Shown here: piece by piece, positions 17,089-26,061 of the stretch | Position numbering within the stretch: position 1 is the first letter of the stretch | How the letters are laid out: the number at the start of each line of letters is the position of its first letter | Assembly (NCBI RefSeq): GCF_009602705.1 | Contig: NZ_VSWH01000001.1 | Span: 2,480,001 to 2,544,000 of the forward strand | Source of the DNA: Chryseobacterium vaccae | GTDB lineage: Bacteria > Bacteroidota > Bacteroidia > Flavobacteriales > Weeksellaceae | Direction: 5' to 3' | Length of the DNA: 64,000 bases | Notes under the pieces: generated by a model | Databases searched by the model: none | Seen by the model: only the letters and a program-made list of their open reading frames with translations | Told to the model about the DNA's origin: nothing | Position numbers and translations under genes: made by a program

Positions 17089-18279
17089 TTATGCTAAAAC
17101 TTCTTTTACTTTGTTTGCAGCTTCTTCTAAAGTAATTGCAGAGTGAACCGGAAGACCAGACTCGTCAATTAATTTTTTAGCTTCTACAGCGTTAGTTCCC
17201 TGTAATCTTACGATCAATGGAACCGGAAGGCTTCCCATAGCTTTGTAAGCATCTACAACTCCCTGAGCTACTCTGTCGCATCTTACGATACCTCCGAAGA
17301 TATTGATCAGGATTGCCTTTACGTTCGGATCTCTTAAGATGATTCCGAAAGCAGTCTGTACTCTCTGAGCATCAGCAGTACCACCTACGTCTAGGAAGTT
17401 AGCCGGGTTACCACCTGATAATTTGATGATATCCATTGTAGCCATTGCAAGACCAGCACCATTTACCATACAAGCAACGTTACCATCTAGTTTTACGAAG
17501 TTAAGACCAGCTTCACCAGCTTCAACATCCATTGGATCTTCTTCTCTTGTATCTCTTAATTCAGCTAAATCTTTGTGACGGAACAATGAGTTGTCATCCA
17601 AAGTTACTTTAGCATCTACAGCGATAATTTTGTTATCAGAAGTCTTCAATACAGGGTTGATCTCGAAAAGAGAAGCATCTATTCCTGTATAAGCATTGTA
17701 AAGAGAACCAATGAATTTCACAAATTCTTTGAAAGCATTCCCTTCAAGACCTAGGTTGAAAGCAATTTTTCTAGCCTGGAATCCCTGAAGACCTAAAGCT
17801 GGATCAATGATTTCTTTGTGGATTAAGTGAGGAGTTACTTCAGCAACATGCTCAATATCCATTCCTCCTTCAGTAGAATATACGATAGTATTTTTACCTT
17901 CAGCTCTGTCTAAAAGAATAGAAACATAAAATTCTTTAGTTTCTGTCTCACCTGGATAATATACATCCTCTGCAACCAAAACAGAATTTACTTTTTTACC
18001 TTCAGCAGAAGTCTGAGGGGTAATAAGCTGCATTCCGATGATGTTCTGAGCGTTTTCTTTCAACTTGTCCATGTTTGGAGAGAACTTTACACCACCACCT
18101 TTACCACGACCACCTGCGTGAATCTGTGCTTTTACAACCCAGCCTTGAGCTCCGGTTTCAGCAGTTAGTTTTTCTGCAGCAGCAACAGCTTCGTCTACAT
18201 TGTTTGCAACGAAACCACGTTGGATGGCTACTCCATACTTTGATAAAATCTCTTTTGATTGATACTCGTGAAGATTCAT
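17089..18279 (-). CDS. sucC: succinyl-CoA synthetase beta subunit (ADP-forming)
   Basis: 396 residues, normal for SucC. The N-terminal MNLHEYQSKEILSKYG and the ATP-grasp lysine region VVKAQIHAGGRGKGGGVK (about 48-65), then EINPV, VDAKV and the C-terminal CoA-ligase loop NIFGGIVRCDRVAQGVVDA are all present. With SucD it interconverts succinyl-CoA and succinate in the TCA cycle with substrate-level ATP formation. sucD is not adjacent, so the subunits are encoded apart. A well-spaced promoter lies upstream. Confidence 0.97.
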   Translation of the reverse strand: MNLHEYQSKEILSKYGVAIQRGFVANNVDEAVAAAEKLTAETGAQGWVVKAQIHAGGRGKGGGVKFSPNMDKLKENAQNIIGMQLITPQTSAEGKKVNSVLVAEDVYYPGETETKEFYVSILLDRAEGKNTIVYSTEGGMDIEHVAEVTPHLIHKEIIDPALGLQGFQARKIAFNLGLEGNAFKEFVKFIGSLYNAYTGIDASLFEINPVLKTSDNKIIAVDAKVTLDDNSLFRHKDLAELRDTREEDPMDVEAGEAGLNFVKLDGNVACMVNGAGLAMATMDIIKLSGGNPANFLDVGGTADAQRVQTAFGIILRDPNVKAILINIFGGIVRCDRVAQGVVDAYKAMGSLPVPLIVRLQGTNAVEAKKLIDESGLPVHSAITLEEAANKVKEVLA

Positions 18280-18317
18280 ATTATTTTTATTATTTTATTT
18301 TAAAATTTAAAGGTTGA

Positions 18318-18347
18318 CAAATTTACTAAAAACAGATGAAATATCAA
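18318..18347 (-). promoter_or_regulatory. sucC promoter
   Basis: On the minus strand TTG (18345-18347), 19 bases, TAAATTTG (18318-18325): a full match to the flavobacterial TTG-N17-23-TAnnTTTG consensus. Leader of about 30 bases. Confidence 0.7.
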
Positions 18348-18446
18348 TTTTTATTTTAAAGAAAGCAATGCATTCTGAAGAAATTTAAAGGAGATAAAAA
18401 TCATGTTTTTGACCTGAAAAAAGGACTATAGACAATCTATCGTTTT

Positions 18447-19322
18447 TTATCCTACAATTCCAAATTTTTTATTCATAAAATCAATAATTACAATTTTGTC
18501 CATGAAAAAAACGTTTCCTATAATTCCGTCAATCCCATCCTGTTTCAAAGAAAAATAATCTTCATCTGTATACCAGAATTCCCGGGTTCTGAAATATTGA
18601 TTTCCAATCTGAATCTTTTTATCTGTTTCCACCGCTTTTACAACCAGTGGATTGTTGAAATTACGAATATTCAGTTCTTCTTTATACTTTGACTGGTTAA
18701 TCAGGTCTGCAAAATTCTGTTTGTAGGTAACAATCGGAAATATGCTGGCTCCACTGTCATACTGAAAATTGTATATTTTATTTTCAACTTTCAAAGGAAT
18801 AACCGGTTTGTTGTTTTTGATCTGCATGGTGACAAAATCAGCCTTAGATTCTAATTTCCGGCTCAATTTATTGCTTACTGTGATCTTCTTGCCAGGAAAA
18901 TCAATCACAAGATATTTGTTCTGAAAAATATCAGCGCCCACTATTCCACAAACTTCTCCCTGATCAAAATTTAAAAGCCCCTGCAGCTTATAGTTCTTTA
19001 TAGCATACTGATCGATACTGAAATTCTGATTTTCAACAAAAAATACCGGATGTCCGGCTGCATCGGATGTGGGATCTATTTTTTTAGTTTTCAAAAGCTC
19101 TGTATTTTCAAAGCATTTATCATAGATCAGCGTATAATTGGCTCCCAGATCGAAGTGGAAAGGATAGGTTTTATTTTCGATGGTAAAAGGAACACTCATC
19201 GCAATATGATCAATTAATTTGTTTCCGATAGAGTCTTTTTCCCATTTGAAATGGATGGTCTGTGCATTGACTGCTGCGGACAGAGCAAGAAATACTGATG
19301 AAATAATGGTTTTTAGTTTCAT
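18447..19322 (-). CDS. secreted retropepsin-like aspartyl protease family protein
   Basis: 291 residues from MKLKTIISSVFLALSAAVNAQ, a clear signal peptide; an open frame runs 14 codons further upstream but would bury the signal. Two repeats carry Asp-x-Gly motifs: HFDLGANYTLIYD (about 55) and QYDSGASIFPIVTY (about 195), plus two hydrophobic Gly motifs (CGIVGADIF, DGIIGNVFF). This is the pattern of a double-psi retropepsin-like protein with both lobes on one chain. The first motif is DLGA rather than DTGA or DSGA, so catalysis is not certain. Probably periplasmic. Confidence 0.68.
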   Translation of the reverse strand: MKLKTIISSVFLALSAAVNAQTIHFKWEKDSIGNKLIDHIAMSVPFTIENKTYPFHFDLGANYTLIYDKCFENTELLKTKKIDPTSDAAGHPVFFVENQNFSIDQYAIKNYKLQGLLNFDQGEVCGIVGADIFQNKYLVIDFPGKKITVSNKLSRKLESKADFVTMQIKNNKPVIPLKVENKIYNFQYDSGASIFPIVTYKQNFADLINQSKYKEELNIRNFNNPLVVKAVETDKKIQIGNQYFRTREFWYTDEDYFSLKQDGIDGIIGNVFFMDKIVIIDFMNKKFGIVG

Positions 19323-19486
19323 ATGTGATTCAAATATATTTAAGAAATCATAGTTAATTTTCAAATATGCAACTATTTATAAAGTCAGCAAAGCTTTGGC
19401 AGAGTTTTAACTGATTATTAACCTAGTGATACAAAAAAAGCTCTCCGGTTAAGGAAGGCTTTGTGATATTCATAAGATTATTTATT

Positions 19487-20764
19487 TTATTCCTCAGTCT
19501 GTTTTTCCGACTGTGAACCGATAAACGGAATTCTTGGAGCCAGAAAATATCCGGTTAGACTCGCAAAAAGAATCGGTACAAAATAGGTAAACCCGGTAAG
19601 TGTTCCCAGAATAATGGTGGTACTCATCGGTGTACGGGTAACACAAGCATTGATGGCAGCCATACAGCTCACAATCGCTAAAGTAGTATCTACATTCGGG
19701 AACAGATTGTGAATAATTAATCCTAATGTTGTTCCTACAAAGAACAGCGGAATAATAAAGCCTCCTCTCCATCCTGAGGTTACCGTTATGGCAATCGCCA
19801 ATATTTTAAAAACTAAAATAATGATCAGAAAGTTCAACGCAAAATTTCCGTTGATCAGTTGATTAATTTCGTTGTGTCCAAAATATCTTGTAAGGGGAAA
19901 ATAGTAAGCAATAATTCCTAAAATAATTCCTCCTGTTAATGTTTTAATAAAGATTGGAAATTTTCTGTACTCAAAAACTTTTTTGAAAAATTTCACCACA
20001 AAAATAAAGATCCATCCAAAGGCTGTGGCCACTACTCCGAATAAGGAAGCATACAAAAAATCATACACTCCGGTATAGTGATAAGCCTTCAGATTCCAGG
20101 TTGCCCCGATTCCCAGATGAATAATCAGAGTAAACATCAGATAACTGAAGCAGCTTGCTACCAATGCAGGGATAATCGCTTTGTAATATTCCACTGCATG
20201 TTTATGATGCAGAATTTCAAGGGAAAAAAGACTTCCTCCAAGCGGTGCTCCAAACAGGGCTGTAAATCCGGAAGCCATCCCGGCAATACTCAAAGAACGC
20301 AGCTCTTCCCCTTTTAATCTGAAAATTTTCCCAAGCCATGTTCCGGTAGAACCGGTAACCTGCACCAAAGGAGCTTCCGGTCCCAGACTTCCTCCTGATG
20401 CTACACAAAAAAGCGAGGAAAGAATCATTGACGGATTGTTCTTCGGATCTAATTTTCCTTTATTGAATCTGATGTTATTAACAATCAGGTGAATTTCTCC
20501 CGGATCGCCGATAAAATGAATAACCAGCCCGGCCAGAAGACCACAGATCGCCATAGTGGGAATCACCATCCATCCTTGGAATTCAGCCAGAAATTCGGTA
20601 AAGTGCTCTAAAACGATCCAGTAAAGTCCGGCTATAATGCCGCCTACCAAACCTGTAAAAGCCCACATAAAAAAAGTACGGCTAAATACAAAAGGATTGA
20701 ATCTTATAGGCTGATCCAGAAGATTGAATGTCTGTATTAGACGTCTTCTTCTATTGATCTTCAT
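19487..20764 (-). CDS. ClC-family chloride channel/transporter
   Basis: 425 residues with about 10-12 hydrophobic helices. The selectivity motif appears as GGSLGPEAPLVQ (about 124-135), and the second as GWRGGFIIPLFFVG (about 335). The gating glutamate is present in GPEAP. ClC proteins conduct Cl- or exchange it for H+. There are no C-terminal CBS domains. It is the last gene of a five-gene operon: only 2 bases separate it from the DUF423 gene. It may help with ion balance, but the operon gives no direct clue. Confidence 0.9.
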   Translation of the reverse strand: MKINRRRRLIQTFNLLDQPIRFNPFVFSRTFFMWAFTGLVGGIIAGLYWIVLEHFTEFLAEFQGWMVIPTMAICGLLAGLVIHFIGDPGEIHLIVNNIRFNKGKLDPKNNPSMILSSLFCVASGGSLGPEAPLVQVTGSTGTWLGKIFRLKGEELRSLSIAGMASGFTALFGAPLGGSLFSLEILHHKHAVEYYKAIIPALVASCFSYLMFTLIIHLGIGATWNLKAYHYTGVYDFLYASLFGVVATAFGWIFIFVVKFFKKVFEYRKFPIFIKTLTGGIILGIIAYYFPLTRYFGHNEINQLINGNFALNFLIIILVFKILAIAITVTSGWRGGFIIPLFFVGTTLGLIIHNLFPNVDTTLAIVSCMAAINACVTRTPMSTTIILGTLTGFTYFVPILFASLTGYFLAPRIPFIGSQSEKQTEE

Positions 20765-20766
20765 TT

Positions 20767-21153
20767 CTAGATTTTATTTTTGGCGAAATAAAAAATCAGC
20801 ATTCCCCAGCTTAAGATCATCAACAGGCCTCCAAGTGGGGTAATTGGACCTAAGAATTTCAGATTTGCTCCTAAATAATCCTGTAAACTCAGGAAATAGA
20901 TGCTTACTGAAAATAAAAATGTTCCTGCAATCATCAGGATGGAGGTCCATTTTTCGGAAGAGGTTTCAAACTTCAGGATATATCCGATGATCAGTAAGAA
21001 GAACGCCGCATACATCTGGTATCTTACTCCGGTTTCAAAACTTTCCAGTCTTTCCACAGATAATATTTTCTTTAAGGCATGTGCTCCAAATGCTCCCAGG
21101 ATCACTGAAAGCATTCCATAGACTGCTCCAAAAACTAAAGTAACTGTTTTCAT
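20767..21153 (-). CDS. DUF423 family small membrane protein
   Basis: 128 residues with four predicted helices. The N-terminal FGAVYGMLSVILGAFGAHALK is the DUF423 (YgdD/TMEM256-like) signature and includes the conserved AFGAH. Function unknown in the family. It starts one base after the stop of the upstream gene and lies 2 bases from the ClC gene, so it sits inside a tight operon. Confidence 0.88.
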   Translation of the reverse strand: MKTVTLVFGAVYGMLSVILGAFGAHALKKILSVERLESFETGVRYQMYAAFFLLIIGYILKFETSSEKWTSILMIAGTFLFSVSIYFLSLQDYLGANLKFLGPITPLGGLLMILSWGMLIFYFAKNKI

Positions 21154-21154
21154 T

Positions 21155-22228
21155 TTATAATTCTTCTAATTCTAGGGTTAAATATTTTTTTGTTTTATAA
21201 TCCTGCCAGGTTCCGGAGATTTTATTTCCTTTTATATCTGCTTCTACGAAACCTTTCAGCATCCATTGCCTTGTCTCTTCACTATAATAATCACTTTCTG
21301 TAAGCGAAAGATGGCTGCCTTTCAGCTTTCCGTGCCATTCGATCAGTTTTTTATTTTTATCATACCAATATACCGCGGCAACGGAATTATCATCCTTATC
21401 GCCATAAACCTCTTTAATTAAAACAGTTATCGGATATTTCCCGTCAATTTTTCCTTTATACAGCTTATTGAGCAGGCTTGTTTTTTCCACCAGATCAGAT
21501 CCGTTGAGTAAATTCTTGGCATAAGGGCTCAAATACTTGTCCAGATCTTTGTACGAAAACTCCACCACGTGTTCAGCCAGTTCATCCAGTGCCCTCATCG
21601 CATGATTGGAACATCTTTCTGTAATAAATTTTATCTTGTCTGTTTTGAAATAATATCCAATACTTACTAATGTATAGTTTGTATAACATTCTTCATACAT
21701 TCCAATCTGGCTCAGAATTTCTTCAGTCTGCTTAGGCTCGGCTTTCAACCGGACAATAAAATCATTAATTTCCTTTTTTACTCTTTTCTGAATTAAACTT
21801 TCTATTGTTTTAACAGCCTCTGGTCTGAACAGATCCTTGGCATTGATGAGATTCCCTGTCCGCAGATCAAAATTTTTCCAGAGAAAAAAACTTTCCGGGT
21901 AAGCCCCTGAACTTTCACCATCCATAGCGATACTCAGGATATTCTTCGGCGTATCCATTTTTTCCCAGCTGTAAAAATGAACATAGTTGGCGCCTTCTCC
22001 CCCTGAGACAAGATTAAAAGGGTTCCCTCCTGCTCCTGGAACATATTCCAGTTGATCTACCTGTAAAAGCGTATTAATTTTATTGGCTGCAACAGGCTTT
22101 TCAGCATAGGTAACAACAGGAAAATAGCGGTTTTCAGATGCTGGCTGCAGATGGGATATTTTCACATTCTTCTGTTGTGAAAAGCTTAAAACTGAGATCA
22201 GTGTACATAACAATAGGGTTCCTTTCAT
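21155..22228 (-). CDS. secreted protein of unknown function, RsiV/DUF3298-like C-terminal region
   Basis: 357 residues. A signal peptide (MKGTLLLCTLISVLSFSQQ) precedes an alpha/beta region. Segments such as FFLWKNFDLRTGNLINAKDLF and VVEFSYKDLDKYLSPYAKNLL (about 220-240) resemble DUF3298/RsiV-type proteins; this match is by eye and weak. The C-terminal 80 residues look like a small beta module (ITVLIKEVYG to the end). Its ATG overlaps the TAA of the 55-residue gene (TAATG), which argues for coupled translation. Confidence 0.55.
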   Translation of the reverse strand: MKGTLLLCTLISVLSFSQQKNVKISHLQPASENRYFPVVTYAEKPVAANKINTLLQVDQLEYVPGAGGNPFNLVSGGEGANYVHFYSWEKMDTPKNILSIAMDGESSGAYPESFFLWKNFDLRTGNLINAKDLFRPEAVKTIESLIQKRVKKEINDFIVRLKAEPKQTEEILSQIGMYEECYTNYTLVSIGYYFKTDKIKFITERCSNHAMRALDELAEHVVEFSYKDLDKYLSPYAKNLLNGSDLVEKTSLLNKLYKGKIDGKYPITVLIKEVYGDKDDNSVAAVYWYDKNKKLIEWHGKLKGSHLSLTESDYYSEETRQWMLKGFVEADIKGNKISGTWQDYKTKKYLTLELEEL

Positions 22229-22395
22229 TATTCTGCTTTTACGTAGTATAAAAAAATTCCTTTTACCAGACTGGAAATTCCCAATATAATCAAGACATTG
22301 GAAACTTTTTTAGGATCAATCAGACTTTCCCACGACATTTTTCTCAGAACAGTTCCGAGTATAATTAATAATATGGGTATAATGAGTTGCCCCAT
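22228..22395 (-). CDS. 55-residue membrane protein embedded in the HMG-CoA reductase operon
   Basis: ATG at 22393-22395 overlaps the TAA of the HMG-CoA reductase gene (TAATG) and its own TAA overlaps the next ATG in the same way. The product MGQLIIPILLIILGTVLRKM... has a hydrophobic helix at 4-17, a polar loop with SWESLIDPKK, and a second hydrophobic segment at 32-52, ending YYVKAE. Two TAATG junctions flanking an exact open frame make chance unlikely. I do not recognise the family. It may be a membrane partner of a neighbouring gene product. Confidence 0.75.
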   Translation of the reverse strand: MGQLIIPILLIILGTVLRKMSWESLIDPKKVSNVLIILGISSLVKGIFLYYVKAE

Positions 22396-23723
22396 TATTG
22401 TGCCCTCATTCGGTTAAACTCATTGATCACTTCGTGGTGGCTTACCGTTTTATCTTTAAAATAAGTTACAAAATGCTGTTTTTCTTCTTCCGTAGCTCCT
22501 AATTGATTTAATATATTCAACAGGTGCATTTTCATATGCCCTTTCTGAATTCCGGTGGTTACCAGAGAACGAAGCGCTCCAAAATTCTGGGCCAGTCCGG
22601 AAACTGCCAGAATACTCATTAATTCCTGTGCAGAAGGTTTTCCCAGAAGTGCTAAAGAGAATTTTACCAACGGATGAAGATTCGTCAGACCGCCTACAAC
22701 TCCTACGGAAATCGGAAGATCAATCCAGAATCTGAAAATCCCGTTATCTGTTGTACAATGAGTCAATGATCTGTACTGTCCGTCTCTTGCGGCATAGGCA
22801 TGGGCACAGGCTTCTGTAGCTCTGAAGTCATTTCCTGTAGCAATCACCACTGCGTCTACTCCGTTCATTACCCCTTTGTTGTGGGTTGTTGCACGGAAAG
22901 GTTCTATTTCGGCAATGGTAACGGCCTGCTTGAATTTTGAAGCAAATTCTTCAGGAGAAATTCCGCTATCGTCTTTTAAATCTTCCATTTTACAGGAAAC
23001 CTCAGCTCTTACCAGACAGTCCGGTGTGAAATTGGAAAGAATATTCATCACGATCTGAAGAGAATCTTTTTCTTCTTTTGTGAAGTCTTCGCTTACTGCC
23101 ACTTCCTGTCTCAACGTTTTTCCAAACTGCTCCAGACAAGAATTGATAAAGTTCGCTCCCATGGAATCTACTGTATCAAAGCTGACTTTAAGCTGGTAAT
23201 AATTCGGCATTTCTGCGGTTTTATCTACCAGTTTAATATCTAAAATACCACCGCCACGTTTTCTCATGTTTGCGGTAATATCTTCTGTAGTTTCAAATAA
23301 TTTTTTCTTTAAGCTGAAATTAAAAAAATGAAGCAGCTTATGAGGTTCTACATTGAATACGAAATGGGTATGTCCTAATTTTTCGTTGTTGATGATCGTT
23401 GTTTTAAAACCACCTTTATCGATCCAGAATTTAGCAGCTTTGGAAGCGGCTGCTACTACTGAACTTTCTTCCACAGCCATCGGCAGGGCCAGTAATTTAC
23501 CATCGATTAAAAAATTCGGGGCAATTCCGTAAGGCATATAAAAATTGGAGATTGTATTTTCAGAAAACTCCTCATGAAGCTTCTGAAGATCAGCATTATC
23601 GTTCCAGTATTGTTTCAGTATAGTTTGATATTCCTCGTTTCCTTCAAGATATTCATTAACGAGCCAGTCGATCTTCCCCTGCTTGGTCAGCTTGGAAAAA
23701 CCTTCAATTGGTTGATGATTCAT
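22395..23723 (-). CDS. hydroxymethylglutaryl-CoA reductase, class II type
   Basis: 442 residues. The catalytic set is visible: E85 in LPMAVEESSVVAAAS, the lysine in HNKGVMNGVDAV, the aspartate in ATGNDFRATEA, and the histidine in GHMKMHL near the C-terminus. Class II enzymes convert HMG-CoA and mevalonate; in this phylum the enzyme feeds isoprenoid synthesis through the mevalonate route, although the family is often named degradative after Pseudomonas mevalonii. It heads the operon: HMGR, 55-residue membrane protein, DUF3298-like, DUF423, ClC. Confidence 0.93.
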   Translation of the reverse strand: MNHQPIEGFSKLTKQGKIDWLVNEYLEGNEEYQTILKQYWNDNADLQKLHEEFSENTISNFYMPYGIAPNFLIDGKLLALPMAVEESSVVAAASKAAKFWIDKGGFKTTIINNEKLGHTHFVFNVEPHKLLHFFNFSLKKKLFETTEDITANMRKRGGGILDIKLVDKTAEMPNYYQLKVSFDTVDSMGANFINSCLEQFGKTLRQEVAVSEDFTKEEKDSLQIVMNILSNFTPDCLVRAEVSCKMEDLKDDSGISPEEFASKFKQAVTIAEIEPFRATTHNKGVMNGVDAVVIATGNDFRATEACAHAYAARDGQYRSLTHCTTDNGIFRFWIDLPISVGVVGGLTNLHPLVKFSLALLGKPSAQELMSILAVSGLAQNFGALRSLVTTGIQKGHMKMHLLNILNQLGATEEEKQHFVTYFKDKTVSHHEVINEFNRMRAQ

Positions 23724-23867
23724 AATCTAATTTTAATGAAGCGTAAATATAGTGATTTTGAGACAGTGTTTTGTGGATAACTTCTATGAAAAAAGATTGA
23801 TATTTATCAATTTTGGAACTAAATTTGAACAAAATTCAGATACAAATTATAACACCTCTTCAAAAAT

Positions 23868-25127
23868 ATGAACTTTGAACGCCTGAAAGAAAAACTTGAA
23901 ATCCTTGCCGATGCCGCGAAATACGACGTTTCCTGCTCATCCAGCGGAGGAACAAGAAAAAATAAAAAAGGCGCTTTGGGCGACAGCTCCGTAAGCGGAA
24001 TCTGCCATACCTATACTGAAGACGGACGATGTGTTTCCCTGCTCAAAATTCTGCTGACGAATCATTGTATCTACGACTGCGCTTACTGTGTATCCCGAAG
24101 TTCCAATGATATTAAAAGAGCTGCTTTCACCGTGGAAGAAGTGGTTGATCTTACCATCAATTTTTACCGCAGAAATTATATTGAAGGACTGTTCCTAAGT
24201 TCCGGGATTTTCAAAAATGCAGATACCACCATGGAACGCCTTGTGAGGGTAGCCAAAAAATTACGTCTGGAAGAAAATTTCAACGGATATATTCACTTGA
24301 AATCCATTCCCGGAGCAAGTGATGAACTGATGGAAGAAGCTGCCCTGTATGCAGACCGTCTTTCCGTTAATCTTGAAATTCCCACAGAAAGCGGACTAAA
24401 ATTACTGGCACCGGAAAAGAACCGTCAGGATATGATCAGTCCGATGCGTTATATTCAGAAAGGTATTGATCAATACAAAGACGAAAAGAAAATTTTCAGA
24501 AAGGTCCCTAAATTTGCTCCAGCCGGACAGTCTACCCAAATGATTGTAGGAGCCACCAATGAAAATGACCTGCAAATTATAAAAGTTGCAGATCATTTTT
24601 ACAGAAATTTCAACCTGAAAAGGGTTTATTATTCGGGGTATGTTCCTGTTCTGGAAGATAAAAGATTACCATCATTAACGACAGAAGTTCCTATGCTCCG
24701 TGAAAACAGATTGTACCAGTCGGATTGGCTGATGAGATTCTATGGTTTCAAAGCAGAGGAAATTTTAGATCCGAATATTCCTTTCCTTGATCTTGAGATT
24801 GACCCCAAATTAAGCTGGGCGCTCCGGCATCTGGACCAGTTCCCTATTAATCTTCAAACTGCCGATTATCAGATGATTTTAAGGATTCCCGGAATTGGAG
24901 TAAAAACCGCACAGAAAATTGTCAATGCAAGACGTTTCCAGGTTCTGACAATGGACCATCTGAAAAAGCTGGGCGCTGCTGTGAACCGGGCTAAATATTT
25001 CATCGACTTTAATGCGGGAAATGCTTATCTGAGATATCTTACGGATAAAAATTTCAGGAAATTGCTTACAGCAGGAAGCTCTTCCAAATTCCACAATCAA
25101 TTTTCCCAGCAGCTGAGCTTGTTTTAG
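23868..25127 (+). CDS. putative DNA modification/repair radical SAM protein (TIGR03916 type)
   Basis: 419 residues. The radical SAM cluster motif CIYDCAYC (about 67-74, CX3CX2C) follows LLKILLTNHCIYDC. A C-terminal helix-hairpin-helix, ILRIPGIGVKTAQKIVNARRF (about 340-360), suggests nucleic-acid contact. This architecture matches the family that occurs next to a DUF4130 protein (TIGR03915); that partner is at 26062. The reaction is unknown. The 3' end overlaps the end of the convergent AraC remnant by 4 bases. Confidence 0.88.
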   Translation: MNFERLKEKLEILADAAKYDVSCSSSGGTRKNKKGALGDSSVSGICHTYTEDGRCVSLLKILLTNHCIYDCAYCVSRSSNDIKRAAFTVEEVVDLTINFYRRNYIEGLFLSSGIFKNADTTMERLVRVAKKLRLEENFNGYIHLKSIPGASDELMEEAALYADRLSVNLEIPTESGLKLLAPEKNRQDMISPMRYIQKGIDQYKDEKKIFRKVPKFAPAGQSTQMIVGATNENDLQIIKVADHFYRNFNLKRVYYSGYVPVLEDKRLPSLTTEVPMLRENRLYQSDWLMRFYGFKAEEILDPNIPFLDLEIDPKLSWALRHLDQFPINLQTADYQMILRIPGIGVKTAQKIVNARRFQVLTMDHLKKLGAAVNRAKYFIDFNAGNAYLRYLTDKNFRKLLTAGSSSKFHNQFSQQLSLF

Positions 25128-25918
25128 TTTTCCAAATACTCTTCTGCAAACTTCACCCAGTCTTCAATACTGCTGTCGAGGTAAATCTTTAATGAAATGA
25201 GCCTGATCATAGTATTGATTATGATAAGCAACTGCAGCCAGTGAATTTTCCGGTTTCAGGAAGTCATTTAAAACATTCCTGAATCTTAATGTTTTTAAAT
25301 ATGACTTGGGATTCTGCCCCAGCTGACTTTTAAACAACCGGAATAATGTTGCTTCACTTATTTTAAGTTCTCCGGAAAGATCATCAATATTTAAAGCTTT
25401 ATGGCTATTAATCAGGATAAGGGCCTCTTCTATTTTCCCGGGAATATTATCTCTTAAGTTTTCACAAAGAAAATATTCCAGTTTTTCTGCTCTTTTGGGG
25501 AAATCAGTTATTTCGAAGATTTCTTCCAGAATGTTTTTGCCTGTGGGGAAAATATCATCAATACATGTTCAGATTGCATAAGATCATCATAGGATGCTCC
25601 GGTAAAGGCTCTTAAAGCAGAGGAATGGAAGACAATACAAACCTGGTCAAGTGAGGAATGGATATTGACGTGAAAAGGCATTTTATGAAATCTGTACAGC
25701 CTGCTGCTAAAAGTATTGCCGATTTCAATATCACAAAAGCTGGTTTCTGCCCCATACCTATACGAAACTTTGTTATGCTTATAGATCGCCAGACAAAGGT
25801 TGGTATTCGGAAAAGTAGTATATTCTAAAAACTCATGATCCGTCTTTTTGAAAAACAGAAAATACTGAATGTATTTCTTCAGGATCTCATTTTTAGGTTT
25901 TATGATAACTGAATTCAT
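25124..25918 (-). pseudogene. AraC-family regulator, broken by two frameshifts
   Basis: The first frame (25918 down to about 25561) encodes an N-terminal sensor half, MNSVIIKPKNEILKKYIQYF to about residue 119 (EHV). A one-base loss near 25560 shifts to a frame reading DDIFPTGKNILEEIFE, then the HTH (IDDLSGELKISEATLFRLFK and SYLKTLRFRNVLNDF, HNQYYDQAHFIKD). A one-base gain near 25182-25186 shifts again to YLDSSIEDWVKFAEEYLEN and a stop at 25124. The three pieces join into one ordinary AraC protein of about 264 residues. Either a recent pseudogene or two sequencing errors. Confidence 0.75.
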
Positions 25919-26061
25919 TGATTAGGTCTGAATTTTATGGTATCTTCGTACTGAACTTGAAACCGGATTCTGAAAGCCTAAATTTAAATAAACTTTCTTT
26001 TGTCTGAAAATTTTTAAAACCTGTTTAAGGATTCAGGATTAATTTAATCAACATTTTACTC

